64,000 nucleotides of DNA, taken from Catellatospora methionotrophica (GTDB taxonomy: Bacteria > Actinomycetota > Actinomycetes > Mycobacteriales > Micromonosporaceae). This document shows positions 8,755 to 16,299 of this stretch, piece after piece. The DNA lies in contig NZ_JAAOTJ010000022.1 in the NCBI RefSeq assembly GCF_011297335.1, positions 62,001 to 126,000 of the forward strand, given 5' to 3'. The position numbers were made by a program, and so were the translations under genes. Position 1 is the first letter of the stretch; each line of letters starts with the position of its first letter. The notes beneath the pieces were generated by a model, which made no database searches, was not told the DNA's origin, and saw nothing but the letters and a program-made list of their open reading frames with translations.

Positions 8755-8821
8755 CATAGACGCTGGCCTATCTCATCGAAAATATGTAGATCGATTTCGA
8801 TGTAATAGGCCGGCGTCTATG
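8755..8821 (-). repeat. palindromic repeat family A, copy 2
   Basis: Arms start CATAGACGCTGGCC at 8755 and end at 8821, with three mismatches and the constant 17-nt centre, here in reverse orientation relative to copies 1 and 3. C4-GTTT on the left and AAAAAACGGG on the right extend the symmetry. Unlike the other copies it lies in the divergent promoter region between the XRE-cupin and BenE genes, so it could affect regulation. Its right edge creates an in-frame ATG (8819) ahead of the BenE frame. Confidence 0.9.
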
Positions 8822-8878
8822 AAAAAACGGGTGGGGTGGCCGGGGCGGTCGTGCGGTCGGTGGGGTGGAGGGGTGGGC

Positions 8879-10120
8879 GTGGGGCGGGGCGTTTTGCAGC
8901 CGGTGATGGCTGGGGTGGTCACCGCCGTGGTCGGGTTCGCGAGCACGTTCGCGGTGGTGCTGGCGGGGTTGCGGGCCGTCGGGGCGGATTCGCGGCAGGC
9001 CGCGTCAGGGCTGCTGGCGGTATGCGTGGCCGCCGGTGCGACGGCGATCGTGCTGGGGTTGCGGCACCGGATACCGATCAGCATCGCCTGGTCCACGCCG
9101 GGCGCGGCACTGCTGGCCGCCACCGGGGCGGTCGACGGCGGGTTCGCGGCGGCGGTGGGCGCGTTCGCGGTGACCGGGGCGCTGATCGTCGCGGCGGGGC
9201 TGTTCCCGGCGCTGGGGCGGGCCATCGCGGCGATCCCGCGGCCGATCGCGGCGGCGATGCTCGCGGGTGTGCTGCTCGACCTGTGCATCGCCCCGGTCCG
9301 CGCGCTGGTCGACGTACCGCTGCTGGCCGCGCCGGTCGTGGGCGTGTGGCTGGTGCTGAACAGGTTCGCGCGGGCGTGGGCGGTGCCCGCGGCGCTGGCC
9401 GTGGCCGTGCTGGTGATCGTGCTGGACTCCCCGGCCGCGCTGCGCGGGGCCGCCGTCGCGCCGGAGGTCGTGCTCACCGCGCCGATGTTCACCTGGCAGG
9501 CGCTGGTCAGCCTCGCGGTGCCGCTGTTCCTGGTCACGATGGCCTCGCAGAACGTGCCGGGCATGGCGGTGCTGCAGGGGTACGGCTACACCCCGCCGCT
9601 GCGCGGCGTGCTGCTGGGCACCGGGGCGGCCACGGCGCTGGCCGCGCCGTTCGGCTCGCACGCGGTGAACCTGGCCGCGATCACCGCCGCGCTGGCCGCT
9701 GGCCCGGACGCGCACCCCGATCCACGGCGGCGCTGGATCGCTTCGGTGACCGCGGGCGTCGGCATGATCACGCTCGGGCTGGGCGCGAGCGCGGCGACGG
9801 CGTTCGTGCTGAACGCGCCGCCGTTGCTGATCGAGGCCGTGGCGGGCCTGGCCCTGCTCGGCGCGCTCGGCGCGGCGATCGCGTCGGCCACGGCCGAGGC
9901 GCGGGGCCGGGAGGCTGCGGTGGTGACCTTCGTGGTGACCGCGTCGGGCGTGGCGCTGCTCGGCGTCGGTGCGGCCTTCTGGGGCCTGCTGGCCGGGGGT
10001 CTCATGATGCTGCTGCGGCCCCGCTCAGAAACGCCTCCACCGTCGCCGCGAACGTCCGCGGATCGTCCACCCACGGAAAGTGACCCGACCCCGGCTGCAC
10101 CGTCAGCCGTGCCGAGCTGA
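8879..10120 (+). CDS. benE: BenE-family inner-membrane transporter
   Basis: About 413 residues with some eleven or twelve hydrophobic helices. The sequence from VLQPVMAGVV to TFAVVLAGLRAVGA, then SRQAASGL and PISIAWSTPGAALL, is characteristic of the benzoate/proton symporter BenE family (PF03594). GTG 8879 is chosen because GGAGGGG precedes it at good distance; the ATG at 8819 lies inside a palindromic repeat. The last 40 residues are a Pro/Thr/Ser-rich tail encoded antisense to the convergent hydrolase gene (119-bp overlap). Benzoate itself is not proven as substrate, since no benzoate catabolic genes are nearby. Confidence 0.87.
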   Translation: MGRGVLQPVMAGVVTAVVGFASTFAVVLAGLRAVGADSRQAASGLLAVCVAAGATAIVLGLRHRIPISIAWSTPGAALLAATGAVDGGFAAAVGAFAVTGALIVAAGLFPALGRAIAAIPRPIAAAMLAGVLLDLCIAPVRALVDVPLLAAPVVGVWLVLNRFARAWAVPAALAVAVLVIVLDSPAALRGAAVAPEVVLTAPMFTWQALVSLAVPLFLVTMASQNVPGMAVLQGYGYTPPLRGVLLGTGAATALAAPFGSHAVNLAAITAALAAGPDAHPDPRRRWIASVTAGVGMITLGLGASAATAFVLNAPPLLIEAVAGLALLGALGAAIASATAEARGREAAVVTFVVTASGVALLGVGAAFWGLLAGGLMMLLRPRSETPPPSPRTSADRPPTESDPTPAAPSAVPS

Positions 10121-10856
10121 TCCGCTCGGCGAGCGCGCGTACGGCGTGGCGGGTGGGCCAGATGTCGTGCTCGCCGACCACGAACAGGGTCGGCACGGCG
10201 AGCGCGGCCAGCCGGTCAGGCAGGGCCGGGTCGGGCTCGTAACCGGCGTAGAAGCCGTCGGTGGCGGGCTTGGCGAACTCGGCCGGCTCGGCGGCGGCCT
10301 GCGCCTTGGCGGCGTCGTTCCACTGCCCGTAGAGGAGCGGGGCCGACAGCCGGCGCAGGCGTTCGAGGTCCGCGGCGTCGGCGGCGTCGGCGGTGAGCGC
10401 GGCTGCGGCCTCGTCGAGCCACGGTTCGTGCGAGCGCTCGGCCAGCACCCCGGCGACGTCCAGGTCGGACGGCAGCCCGAGCACGCGCAGCGACGGGTCG
10501 ACGATGACCAGGCGGCGCAGCCGCTGCGGATGGGCGTCGGCGTACAGGAAGCACACGCCGCCGCTGGCCGAGTGGCCGAACAGGTCCATGGTGGGCAGGC
10601 CCAGGTGGGCGCGCAGCGCCTCGACGTCGTCGGCGATCCGGTCGACGCGGTACGTCGCCGGGTCGGCGGGCACCGCCGAGTCCCCGGTGCCCCGATTGTC
10701 GAGCAGGATCAGCGTGCGCGTGGCCGACAGCCCGCCCAGCTCCCCGAGGTACCGCACCGCCTGCCCCGGCCCACCCGGCACGCACACCAGCGGCGGCCCC
10801 TTACCGGTGACCCGGTAGGCGAGCCTGGTCCCATCCCATGATCGAAACCTGTCCAC
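10002..10856 (-). CDS. alpha/beta hydrolase
   Basis: A 284-residue alpha/beta-hydrolase. The oxyanion-hole region is GGPG, the nucleophile elbow GHSASGG, the acid lies in GEHDIWPT and the catalytic histidine in GSGHFPW. The GGPGQ and DNRGTGDS motifs point towards the proline iminopeptidase-like group, but many such proteins are esterases. GTG 10856 is chosen for its AGGA site and normal N-terminus; the frame could start at a TTG 18 codons earlier. Convergent overlap with the BenE gene. Confidence 0.88.
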   Translation of the reverse strand: MDRFRSWDGTRLAYRVTGKGPPLVCVPGGPGQAVRYLGELGGLSATRTLILLDNRGTGDSAVPADPATYRVDRIADDVEALRAHLGLPTMDLFGHSASGGVCFLYADAHPQRLRRLVIVDPSLRVLGLPSDLDVAGVLAERSHEPWLDEAAAALTADAADAADLERLRRLSAPLLYGQWNDAAKAQAAAEPAEFAKPATDGFYAGYEPDPALPDRLAALAVPTLFVVGEHDIWPTRHAVRALAERISSARLTVQPGSGHFPWVDDPRTFAATVEAFLSGAAAAS

Positions 10857-10903
10857 CGTCCCATCCTGCCAGCCCCACCCCCCCGGGCCGCCCGGCTCCC
10901 CGC

Positions 10904-10970
10904 GCCGCAACTCTTAGGGACTTGCGCCATCCGTGCGCCACCTTGGGCGCGACTCTTTAAGAGTTGCGCC
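10904..10970. repeat. pair of related hairpins
   Basis: Two 25-bp imperfect palindromes sit side by side: 10904-10928 (contains GCAACTCTTAGGGACTTGCG) and 10946-10970 (contains GACTCTTTAAGAGTTGCG). Both share the core CTCTTA/TAAGAG and GCGCC ends. They fill the gap between the hydrolase start and the ABC permease stop, both minus strand, so they may be terminators of the ABC operon or a third repeat type. Confidence 0.65.
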
Positions 10971-11015
10971 AGAGGGCGGGGCGGGGGCGGGGCGGCGGGG
11001 CGCAGGGTGGGTGGG

Positions 11016-11699
11016 TTAGGTGCGGGTGTGGCGGAGGTGGGAGTAGAGCCAGGTGGTGAGGGCGGTCCAGGTTAGGGCTTGGGCGGTGAGGAGGGTGGCG
11101 GCGAGGGGGGTGCCGCCGGAGGTGGCGAGGCGGGTGGTGGCCATGAGGGGCGGGACCAGCCAGGGGACGGGGGAGCCTTGGAGGCCGAGGACGATGGCCA
11201 GGACCGCGCCGGTGACCAGGACCGCCGCGCCCATGCCCGCGGAGCGGGTGACCGCGCGGCAGGACAGGGCGCCGAGCGCGACGGCAGGGCCCAGGGCCAG
11301 CAGGTGTACGCCGAGTCCGGTCAGGATGCTGCCGGCGGTCTCTGTGGCGGTGCCGGTCTTGACGCCGCCGACCAGCCACGGCACGACCAGCGCGACGGCG
11401 ATGACGGCGAGCCCCGCGACGGCGGCCGCGAGCAGCCCGGCGGCGATCTCGCGGCGGGCCGAGCCGAGGGCGACCCGGGCCAGGCGGCGCTGCACGTCGG
11501 GCTCGACGTCCAGCAGGATCTTCGTCTGCCAGGCCAGGACGGGGAAGGCGACCAGCGCGGAGACGCCGTACGCCTCGACGGCCTCGGCCTGTCCGCCGCC
11601 GTAGAGGATCGACAGGACGGCGAGGGCGGCGATCAGGGGCGCGACGGCGCGGCCGGTGCGTACGAAGGCGTGCAGCCGCATCCTCGTCAACGCGATCAC
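11016..11699 (-). CDS. ABC exporter membrane subunit
   Basis: A 227-residue polytopic protein with about six hydrophobic segments. It starts MIALTRMRLHAFVRTGR (GTG start), a cytoplasmic lead-in typical of ABC-2-like permeases. The GTG at 11699 overlaps the stop of the ATPase gene (GTGA), so permease and ATPase are coupled and likely form one transporter. No family motif reveals the substrate. Confidence 0.8.
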   Translation of the reverse strand: MIALTRMRLHAFVRTGRAVAPLIAALAVLSILYGGGQAEAVEAYGVSALVAFPVLAWQTKILLDVEPDVQRRLARVALGSARREIAAGLLAAAVAGLAVIAVALVVPWLVGGVKTGTATETAGSILTGLGVHLLALGPAVALGALSCRAVTRSAGMGAAVLVTGAVLAIVLGLQGSPVPWLVPPLMATTRLATSGGTPLAATLLTAQALTWTALTTWLYSHLRHTRT

Positions 11700-12433
11700 G
11701 AGCCGACCTCCTCGCGTACCCGCAGCACGTGGTGGCCCTGTTCGCGCAGGCGCGCGACGGCGCCCGCCAGGTCCGCGGCCTCGACCGCCACCTCGACGAC
11801 GCAGCGCTGCCCGCTGTCGGGGGCGGCAGTGGTCAGCGTGCCGTCGGCGACGGTCCAGGTGGCCGCGCCGGGTAGCCGTACGGTCTCGCCCCGGTGGTCG
11901 CTGACCAGCACCGAGCCGCCGCGCGCGACGACCTCCAGGACGATCCCGGGGACCAGGTCGCGGGTAGCGGCGTCCAGGCCCTCCCACGGCTCGTCGAGGA
12001 TCAGCAGGTCGGGCGGGGCGAGCAGGGCCTGCGCCAGGCCGACCTTCTGCGCGGTGCCCTTGGACAGCTCGGGCAGCTTGACGTCGCGGAAGGCGTCGAG
12101 TCCGAGCCGCTGCACCCACGCGTCGACGGCGCGGGCCGCGGCGGCGGGGCGGAGCCCGCGTACGGCGGCCATGGCGCGCAGGTAGCCGGTGACGGTGCCG
12201 GCCTGGTCGGCGGGGAAGCGTTCCGGGACCCAGCCGACGACGGCGGGGCGGTCGCTCACCCGGCCCCGGGTGGGGCGCAGTACTCCGGCGATGAGCTGGA
12301 GCAACGTGGACTTGCCCGCGCCGTTGCGGCCGAGGACGACCACGATGTCGCCGGGCTCCACGCGGGCGTTGACGGCCTGCAGGACCCACGGGGTGCCGCG
12401 GTGGTAGCGCAGCCACACGTCGTCGAGATGCAC
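11696..12433 (-). CDS. ABC transporter ATP-binding protein
   Basis: A 245-residue ATPase. Walker A is GRNGAGKST, the signature LSKGTAQKV and Walker B LLILDEPWEG. The domain ends near residue 190 and a 50-residue ACT-like or degradation-type tail follows (CVVEVAVEAADLAGAVARL). GTG 12433 gives a start directly before the first beta strand. Partner of the membrane protein encoded just downstream. Confidence 0.92.
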   Translation of the reverse strand: MHLDDVWLRYHRGTPWVLQAVNARVEPGDIVVVLGRNGAGKSTLLQLIAGVLRPTRGRVSDRPAVVGWVPERFPADQAGTVTGYLRAMAAVRGLRPAAAARAVDAWVQRLGLDAFRDVKLPELSKGTAQKVGLAQALLAPPDLLILDEPWEGLDAATRDLVPGIVLEVVARGGSVLVSDHRGETVRLPGAATWTVADGTLTTAAPDSGQRCVVEVAVEAADLAGAVARLREQGHHVLRVREEVGS

Positions 12434-12506
12434 CGGGCGATTGTGCCACCGGTTCCGGGAAGCGGTACAGGCGTTGCCAACCGCCTCGGCGAGCACGTGG
12501 TGCGCG

Positions 12507-13163
12507 TCAGGCGGCGGTGAGCCCTAGCAGGGGCGGCACCTGCGCCATCGCGGTGACCACGTGCGCGGCCCCGGCCGTGCGCAGGGTGTCGGCCGAGGCC
12601 AGTGCGGCGTAGCCGAGCACGGTCATGCCCGCGGCCCGGCCGCCGCGCACCCCGAACGGGCTGTCCTCGATCAGCGCGCAGTCCGCCGGGTCGATCCCGA
12701 TCCGGTCGGCGGCCAGCAGGAACAGGTCGGGTTCGGGCTTGCCGCGGGCCACCATCGAGGCGCTGTAGCAGTGCTCGCCGAAGTACGCGGCCAGCCCGGT
12801 CACCCGCAGCCGGAACGCGATCTCCGGCGGCGTGCCGCTGGACGCCACACACACCGGCATTGCCGCGTCGCGCAGCACTTCCAGCAGGTCGCGTACGCCG
12901 TCGACGGCCTTGAGCTCGTCGCGCTGGCGGGCCAGGACCTCGTGCTCGTAGACCGTGGGCAGGTCGAAGCCGACGGGGCGGCCCAGCTCGCGCTCCACGT
13001 CGGCGACGCACTCGGTGGTGGAGCGGCCCATGTAGCGCTCGATGCTCTGCTCCAGGGTGGTGGGCAGCCCGGCGCGAGTGACCAGCTCCGCGAAGACCGC
13101 GTTGTTGATGATCTCCGAGTCCACCAGTACACCGTCGCAGTCGAACACCACCGCTTTGATCAT
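12507..13163 (-). CDS. HAD-superfamily phosphatase
   Basis: A 218-residue HAD hydrolase of the phosphoglycolate phosphatase/beta-phosphoglucomutase type. Motif I is DCDGVLVDSE (nucleophile Asp and general acid Asp), motif II lies in VCVASSG, the motif III lysine in GKPEPD, and motif IV is EDSPFG. A helical cap lies between about residues 15 and 85. The substrate is a small phosphate ester that cannot be named from sequence. ATG 13163; divergent from the HIT gene. Confidence 0.92.
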   Translation of the reverse strand: MIKAVVFDCDGVLVDSEIINNAVFAELVTRAGLPTTLEQSIERYMGRSTTECVADVERELGRPVGFDLPTVYEHEVLARQRDELKAVDGVRDLLEVLRDAAMPVCVASSGTPPEIAFRLRVTGLAAYFGEHCYSASMVARGKPEPDLFLLAADRIGIDPADCALIEDSPFGVRGGRAAGMTVLGYAALASADTLRTAGAAHVVTAMAQVPPLLGLTAA

Positions 13164-13220
13164 TGGTACAGGCTGCCATGCCGCTGCTTGCGCGTGCTGC
13201 CCGTGCCGCACAATGGCGGG

Positions 13221-13688
13221 ATGTCGACGGGTTCCGATGCCAGTGGGGCGCAGGACGGGGGCTGCCTGCTGTGCCGGGTCGCCGACGCGGACGCGTTCTT
13301 CCAGCGCCGCCGGGTGTGGGAGGACGGGCACTGGCGGCTGTCGGTGGTGCTGCGCGGCGCGGTCGCGGGGTTCGCGCACCTGGAGCCGCACCGGCACATC
13401 CCGTACATCACCGACCTGGCCGGGCCGGAGGCCGTCACCCTCGGCCCGGTGCTGGCCAGGGCCACGGCGGCGCTGCGCGCGGCGACCGGCGCGGACAAGG
13501 TGTACGTGTCCGTCTTCGGTGACCGGGTGCCTCACCTGCACTTCAATCTGGCGCCGTTTCATCCGGGCGGGCCGCTGGTCGGGGGCGCGGGCCAGGTGCG
13601 CGCCGACGCGGGCTCGGCCGAGCTGGTGGCGCACGAGGCGGCGGCTTCGGCCGTTCGGCGGGCGCTGGCCCGGGGCGGGACCGCCTGA
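13221..13688 (+). CDS. HIT-like protein
   Basis: A 155-residue histidine-triad-fold protein. An N-terminal CLLC pair (about residues 15-18) suggests a zinc site. HLEPHRHIPYITDL and VPHLHFNLAPF align with the HIT core. The triad reads HLHFN rather than HxHxH, so the usual nucleotidyl hydrolase chemistry may be altered. Starts at ATG 13221. Function probably in nucleotide-adduct hydrolysis or sugar-nucleotide handling; substrate not inferable. Confidence 0.85.
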   Translation: MSTGSDASGAQDGGCLLCRVADADAFFQRRRVWEDGHWRLSVVLRGAVAGFAHLEPHRHIPYITDLAGPEAVTLGPVLARATAALRAATGADKVYVSVFGDRVPHLHFNLAPFHPGGPLVGGAGQVRADAGSAELVAHEAAASAVRRALARGGTA

Positions 13689-13718
13689 GCCTCGGCAGGA
13701 GGTTTGTCGCGCGGGAAA

Positions 13719-13754
13719 GGGCGTCCCGAAACGTGTCCTGGGCGTCCCGAAACG
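13719..13754 (+). repeat. two direct copies of a 15-mer
   Basis: GGGCGTCCCGAAACG occurs at 13719-13733 and 13740-13754 with 21-bp period, about two helical turns. Its core recurs inverted at 35590-35603. All three are intergenic, consistent with either a regulator-binding site or a small dispersed repeat. Confidence 0.7.
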
Positions 13755-13912
13755 GTCGCGGGCGCGCGAGGTGGTCCTGCTGGCCGTGGTTGGTACGACC
13801 GGCTGGTGGGTAATGGGGCTTTTGGAGCAATCTACGAATTGTTGTCCGGTTTGATGGGAATCTCGGTAGCGTCGGGGCACGAAGGTTCATCCCCGAGCAG
13901 TGGAGAGAATCC

Positions 13913-14800
13913 ATGCGCCGCCCAGTGCGACGTGGTCTCTTGTTGCTGACCACGGCTACCGTCCTCGTCCTCGGCTGGCCCGCCGCCAGCGCGCAGGCCG
14001 CCGCCTACCTGAGTCACCGCACGACAGTCGACATCTTCCGCGACGCCGGGATCTCGACCTGGTCCAGCGGCAATTGCTCCAACCGCAACAACGCGAACTG
14101 CACCTCGTTCGAGCGCGTCCGGCGGTCCACCGTCGACGGGCTGCTGACCCTGCGCAAGGCCAGCAAGTGCGACCTGCGGGTCACCGGCGGCACCGAGACC
14201 GGCCACGGCTCCGGCACGTACACCCACTGGAACGGGTGGAAGCTCGACATCAGCAAGTACGACTGCATCGGCCGCTACATCAAGCGGTACTTCCGCTACG
14301 TCGGCTACATCAAGGGCTGGGGATACCAGTACAAGGCCCCGTCGGGCAACATCTACACCGACGAGGGCAACCACTGGGACATCCTGTACTACAGCTGCGG
14401 CGGCTGCTCCGGCGACGACGACGATCAAGCACTGAGCCCGTCGCCGTCTCCCTCGGCGGAGCCGTCGCCGAGCCCGTCGGCGGCTCCCTCCGCGAGCGCC
14501 AGCCCGTCGGCGGCCGACCCGTCGGCGTCCACGACGCCGTCGGCCGGACCGCCGGACCTGGTGAACCCGTCACCGTCGATGAGCCCGTCCGCAGCCGGGA
14601 GCCCGTCCCCGTCGACCTCGGCGGAACCGTCGGCGGAGCCTACGGCCGGACCGTCCGGCGATCCGTCGGTGATGCTGCCGCCGCCACCCGTGGGCGAGCC
14701 GGTGCCGCCGCCGACGAAGCTGCTGCGCTCGGTGGACCCGGAGCCGGTGACGCCGCCGGCGACGATGGACCCGGCCCGGGTCGGCGCACCCATCGGCTGA
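13913..14800 (+). CDS. secreted M15-peptidase-like protein with Ser/Pro-rich tail
   Basis: A 295-residue exported protein. The signal peptide ends near SAQAAA. Residues about 32-168 form a compact domain with four or more cysteines and conserved TGGTETGHGSGTYTHW, then LDI and DEGNHWDILYY. The His/Asp placement resembles the zinc site of VanY/M15-like peptidoglycan peptidases. From about residue 175 a low-complexity tail of Ser, Pro, Ala and Glu follows to the end, perhaps spanning the cell wall. GGAGAG lies upstream of ATG 13913. Peptidase activity is an inference; the domain is common in Streptomyces and relatives as a hypothetical protein. Confidence 0.8.
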   Translation: MRRPVRRGLLLLTTATVLVLGWPAASAQAAAYLSHRTTVDIFRDAGISTWSSGNCSNRNNANCTSFERVRRSTVDGLLTLRKASKCDLRVTGGTETGHGSGTYTHWNGWKLDISKYDCIGRYIKRYFRYVGYIKGWGYQYKAPSGNIYTDEGNHWDILYYSCGGCSGDDDDQALSPSPSPSAEPSPSPSAAPSASASPSAADPSASTTPSAGPPDLVNPSPSMSPSAAGSPSPSTSAEPSAEPTAGPSGDPSVMLPPPPVGEPVPPPTKLLRSVDPEPVTPPATMDPARVGAPIG

Positions 14801-14863
14801 CCCGGCAGACGGTCCGCGCGCCGGTCCCGTGGCCCGGGGACCGGCGCGCGGAGTCGGGGTCCG

Positions 14864-15988
14864 TCAGGCGGTGAAGCCCGCGAACAGGATGGACGCCAGG
14901 CCCAGGCCGATGGCGAGGTTGGCGATCGTCGCGCCGCCGAACACGGCGACCGGCCGCCAGCCCGCCTCGCGCAGGGCGCTGACGCGCAGCTGCAGGCCGA
15001 TGCTGACGAAGGCCAGGATCAGGAACCAGGTGCGCAGGTCGTTGATGACGGCGATGTGGGCCTTGCCCTCGGCGGCGCTGACCGTACCGACGTACCAGGT
15101 GCCGATCGCGGACGCGGCGATGAAGCCGAGCACGAACTTCGGGAAGCGGTCCCAGAGCTGGCGCAGGCCGGGGCGCGGGGCGTCGGCGTTCTTCTCGACC
15201 TTGAACGCGAACCAGGCGGTCAGGGCGACCGCGACGATGCCGATCAGCGCGTTCTGGGTGGCCTTGACGATGGTGGCGATCTGCAGGGTCTGCTCGCCGG
15301 CGATGGCACCGGCGGCGGTGACCGCGGCGGTGGTGTCGATGTTGCCGCCGATCCAGGCTCCGGCGACGGCGGGGCTGAGCCCGAGCAGGTCGGCGAGCCA
15401 CGGCAGCAGGAAGATCGAGGGCAGGGCGAAGATGATGACCAGGCTGGCGGCGTACGCCAGCTGCTCGCGCTTGGCCCGCACGGCTCCGGCGGCGGCGATG
15501 GCGGCGCTCACGCCGCAGATCGACACGGCGGCCGACAGCAGGGCGCGCAGTTTCTCGTCGAGGCCGAGCAGGCCGCCGAGGTACCAGGTGATCAGGAAGA
15601 CGCTGCTGATCAGCAGCACGGCCTGCGCGATGGCGGGGCCGGCGGCCTTGACGATCAGGCTGAGGTTGATCGACGCGCCGAGCAGCACCAGGCCGGTCTT
15701 GATGAAGAACTCGGTGAACACCGCGTCGGCGATGCGCTCGCGCAGCCCGGTGACGTAGACGACGACGTTGCCGATCAGGCCGAGCGCGATCGCGTAGATC
15801 GGGTACTCGACGGCGGCGGCGAACTTCTCCAGGCTGGTGCCCTTGGCCAGGGCCGGGACGGTGTCCTCCAGGTAGCGGGCCACCGAACCGAGGACGAGCA
15901 CGATGAGCACGCCGAGGACGATCCACGGCCAGGTGCGAACGGGCTGCTCGGCGGGTGGCGCCGCGAGGTCCTCGTCGGTGGCGACCAT
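14864..15988 (-). CDS. YeiH/UPF0324-family membrane transporter
   Basis: A 374-residue polytopic membrane protein of the Cons_hypoth698 (YeiH) family, annotated elsewhere as a putative sulfate exporter. Typical sequences are VLLGASINL, SAAVSICGVSAAIA, WIGGNIDTTAAV and ATQNALIG. About ten hydrophobic helices. Its ATG overlaps the stop of a small membrane protein gene (ATGA), so the two are coupled. The actual substrate of this family is still poorly established. Confidence 0.9.
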   Translation of the reverse strand: MVATDEDLAAPPAEQPVRTWPWIVLGVLIVLVLGSVARYLEDTVPALAKGTSLEKFAAAVEYPIYAIALGLIGNVVVYVTGLRERIADAVFTEFFIKTGLVLLGASINLSLIVKAAGPAIAQAVLLISSVFLITWYLGGLLGLDEKLRALLSAAVSICGVSAAIAAAGAVRAKREQLAYAASLVIIFALPSIFLLPWLADLLGLSPAVAGAWIGGNIDTTAAVTAAGAIAGEQTLQIATIVKATQNALIGIVAVALTAWFAFKVEKNADAPRPGLRQLWDRFPKFVLGFIAASAIGTWYVGTVSAAEGKAHIAVINDLRTWFLILAFVSIGLQLRVSALREAGWRPVAVFGGATIANLAIGLGLASILFAGFTA

Positions 15989-16146
15989 CAGGGCACCAGG
16001 CCCGTCGGGATGACGCCGGTCAGCACGAGGGCGACCAGGAGCAGGCCGACGGCGGTGGCCAGCCAGTCCTCGTTGAGGGCGGCGCGCACGACGCGGGCGA
16101 CGGCGTTGGTGTCGGCGGCGGTCTGCGGCGGGGTCAGATCACTCAT
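15988..16146 (-). CDS. small single-span membrane protein
   Basis: A 52-residue protein starting MSDLTPPQ, with one hydrophobic helix, LATAVGLLLVALVLTGVI, near the C-terminus. Translationally coupled to the YeiH-type gene through ATGA at 15985-15988. GAAAGGCG upstream of ATG 16146 is a weak ribosome-binding site. Likely an accessory subunit of the transporter; no family recognised. Confidence 0.75.
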   Translation of the reverse strand: MSDLTPPQTAADTNAVARVVRAALNEDWLATAVGLLLVALVLTGVIPTGLVP

Positions 16147-16239
16147 GGCGTACGCCTTTCGGGCGGAGGTGGTGGCGTCGTCGATTCTATACAAGGCCGG
16201 TAGGATTAGTCGAGAATAGATTTGTTGCCTGGTGACAGG

Positions 16240-16275
16240 GCTGCGCCCCTGCTGTTGTAGCAGCAGGGGCGCAGC
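16240..16275 (-). terminator. strong hairpin terminator
   Basis: Perfect 15-bp stem, GCTGCGCCCCTGCTG (16240-16254) with the complement at 16261-16275, and a 6-nt loop. It lies 24 bp beyond the stop of the 16300-19674 gene and before the small membrane protein transcript. No long U-tract follows, as is common in actinobacterial terminators. Confidence 0.8.
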
Positions 16276-16299
16276 TTTCGTCCTATTTGTGAGTCGTGG

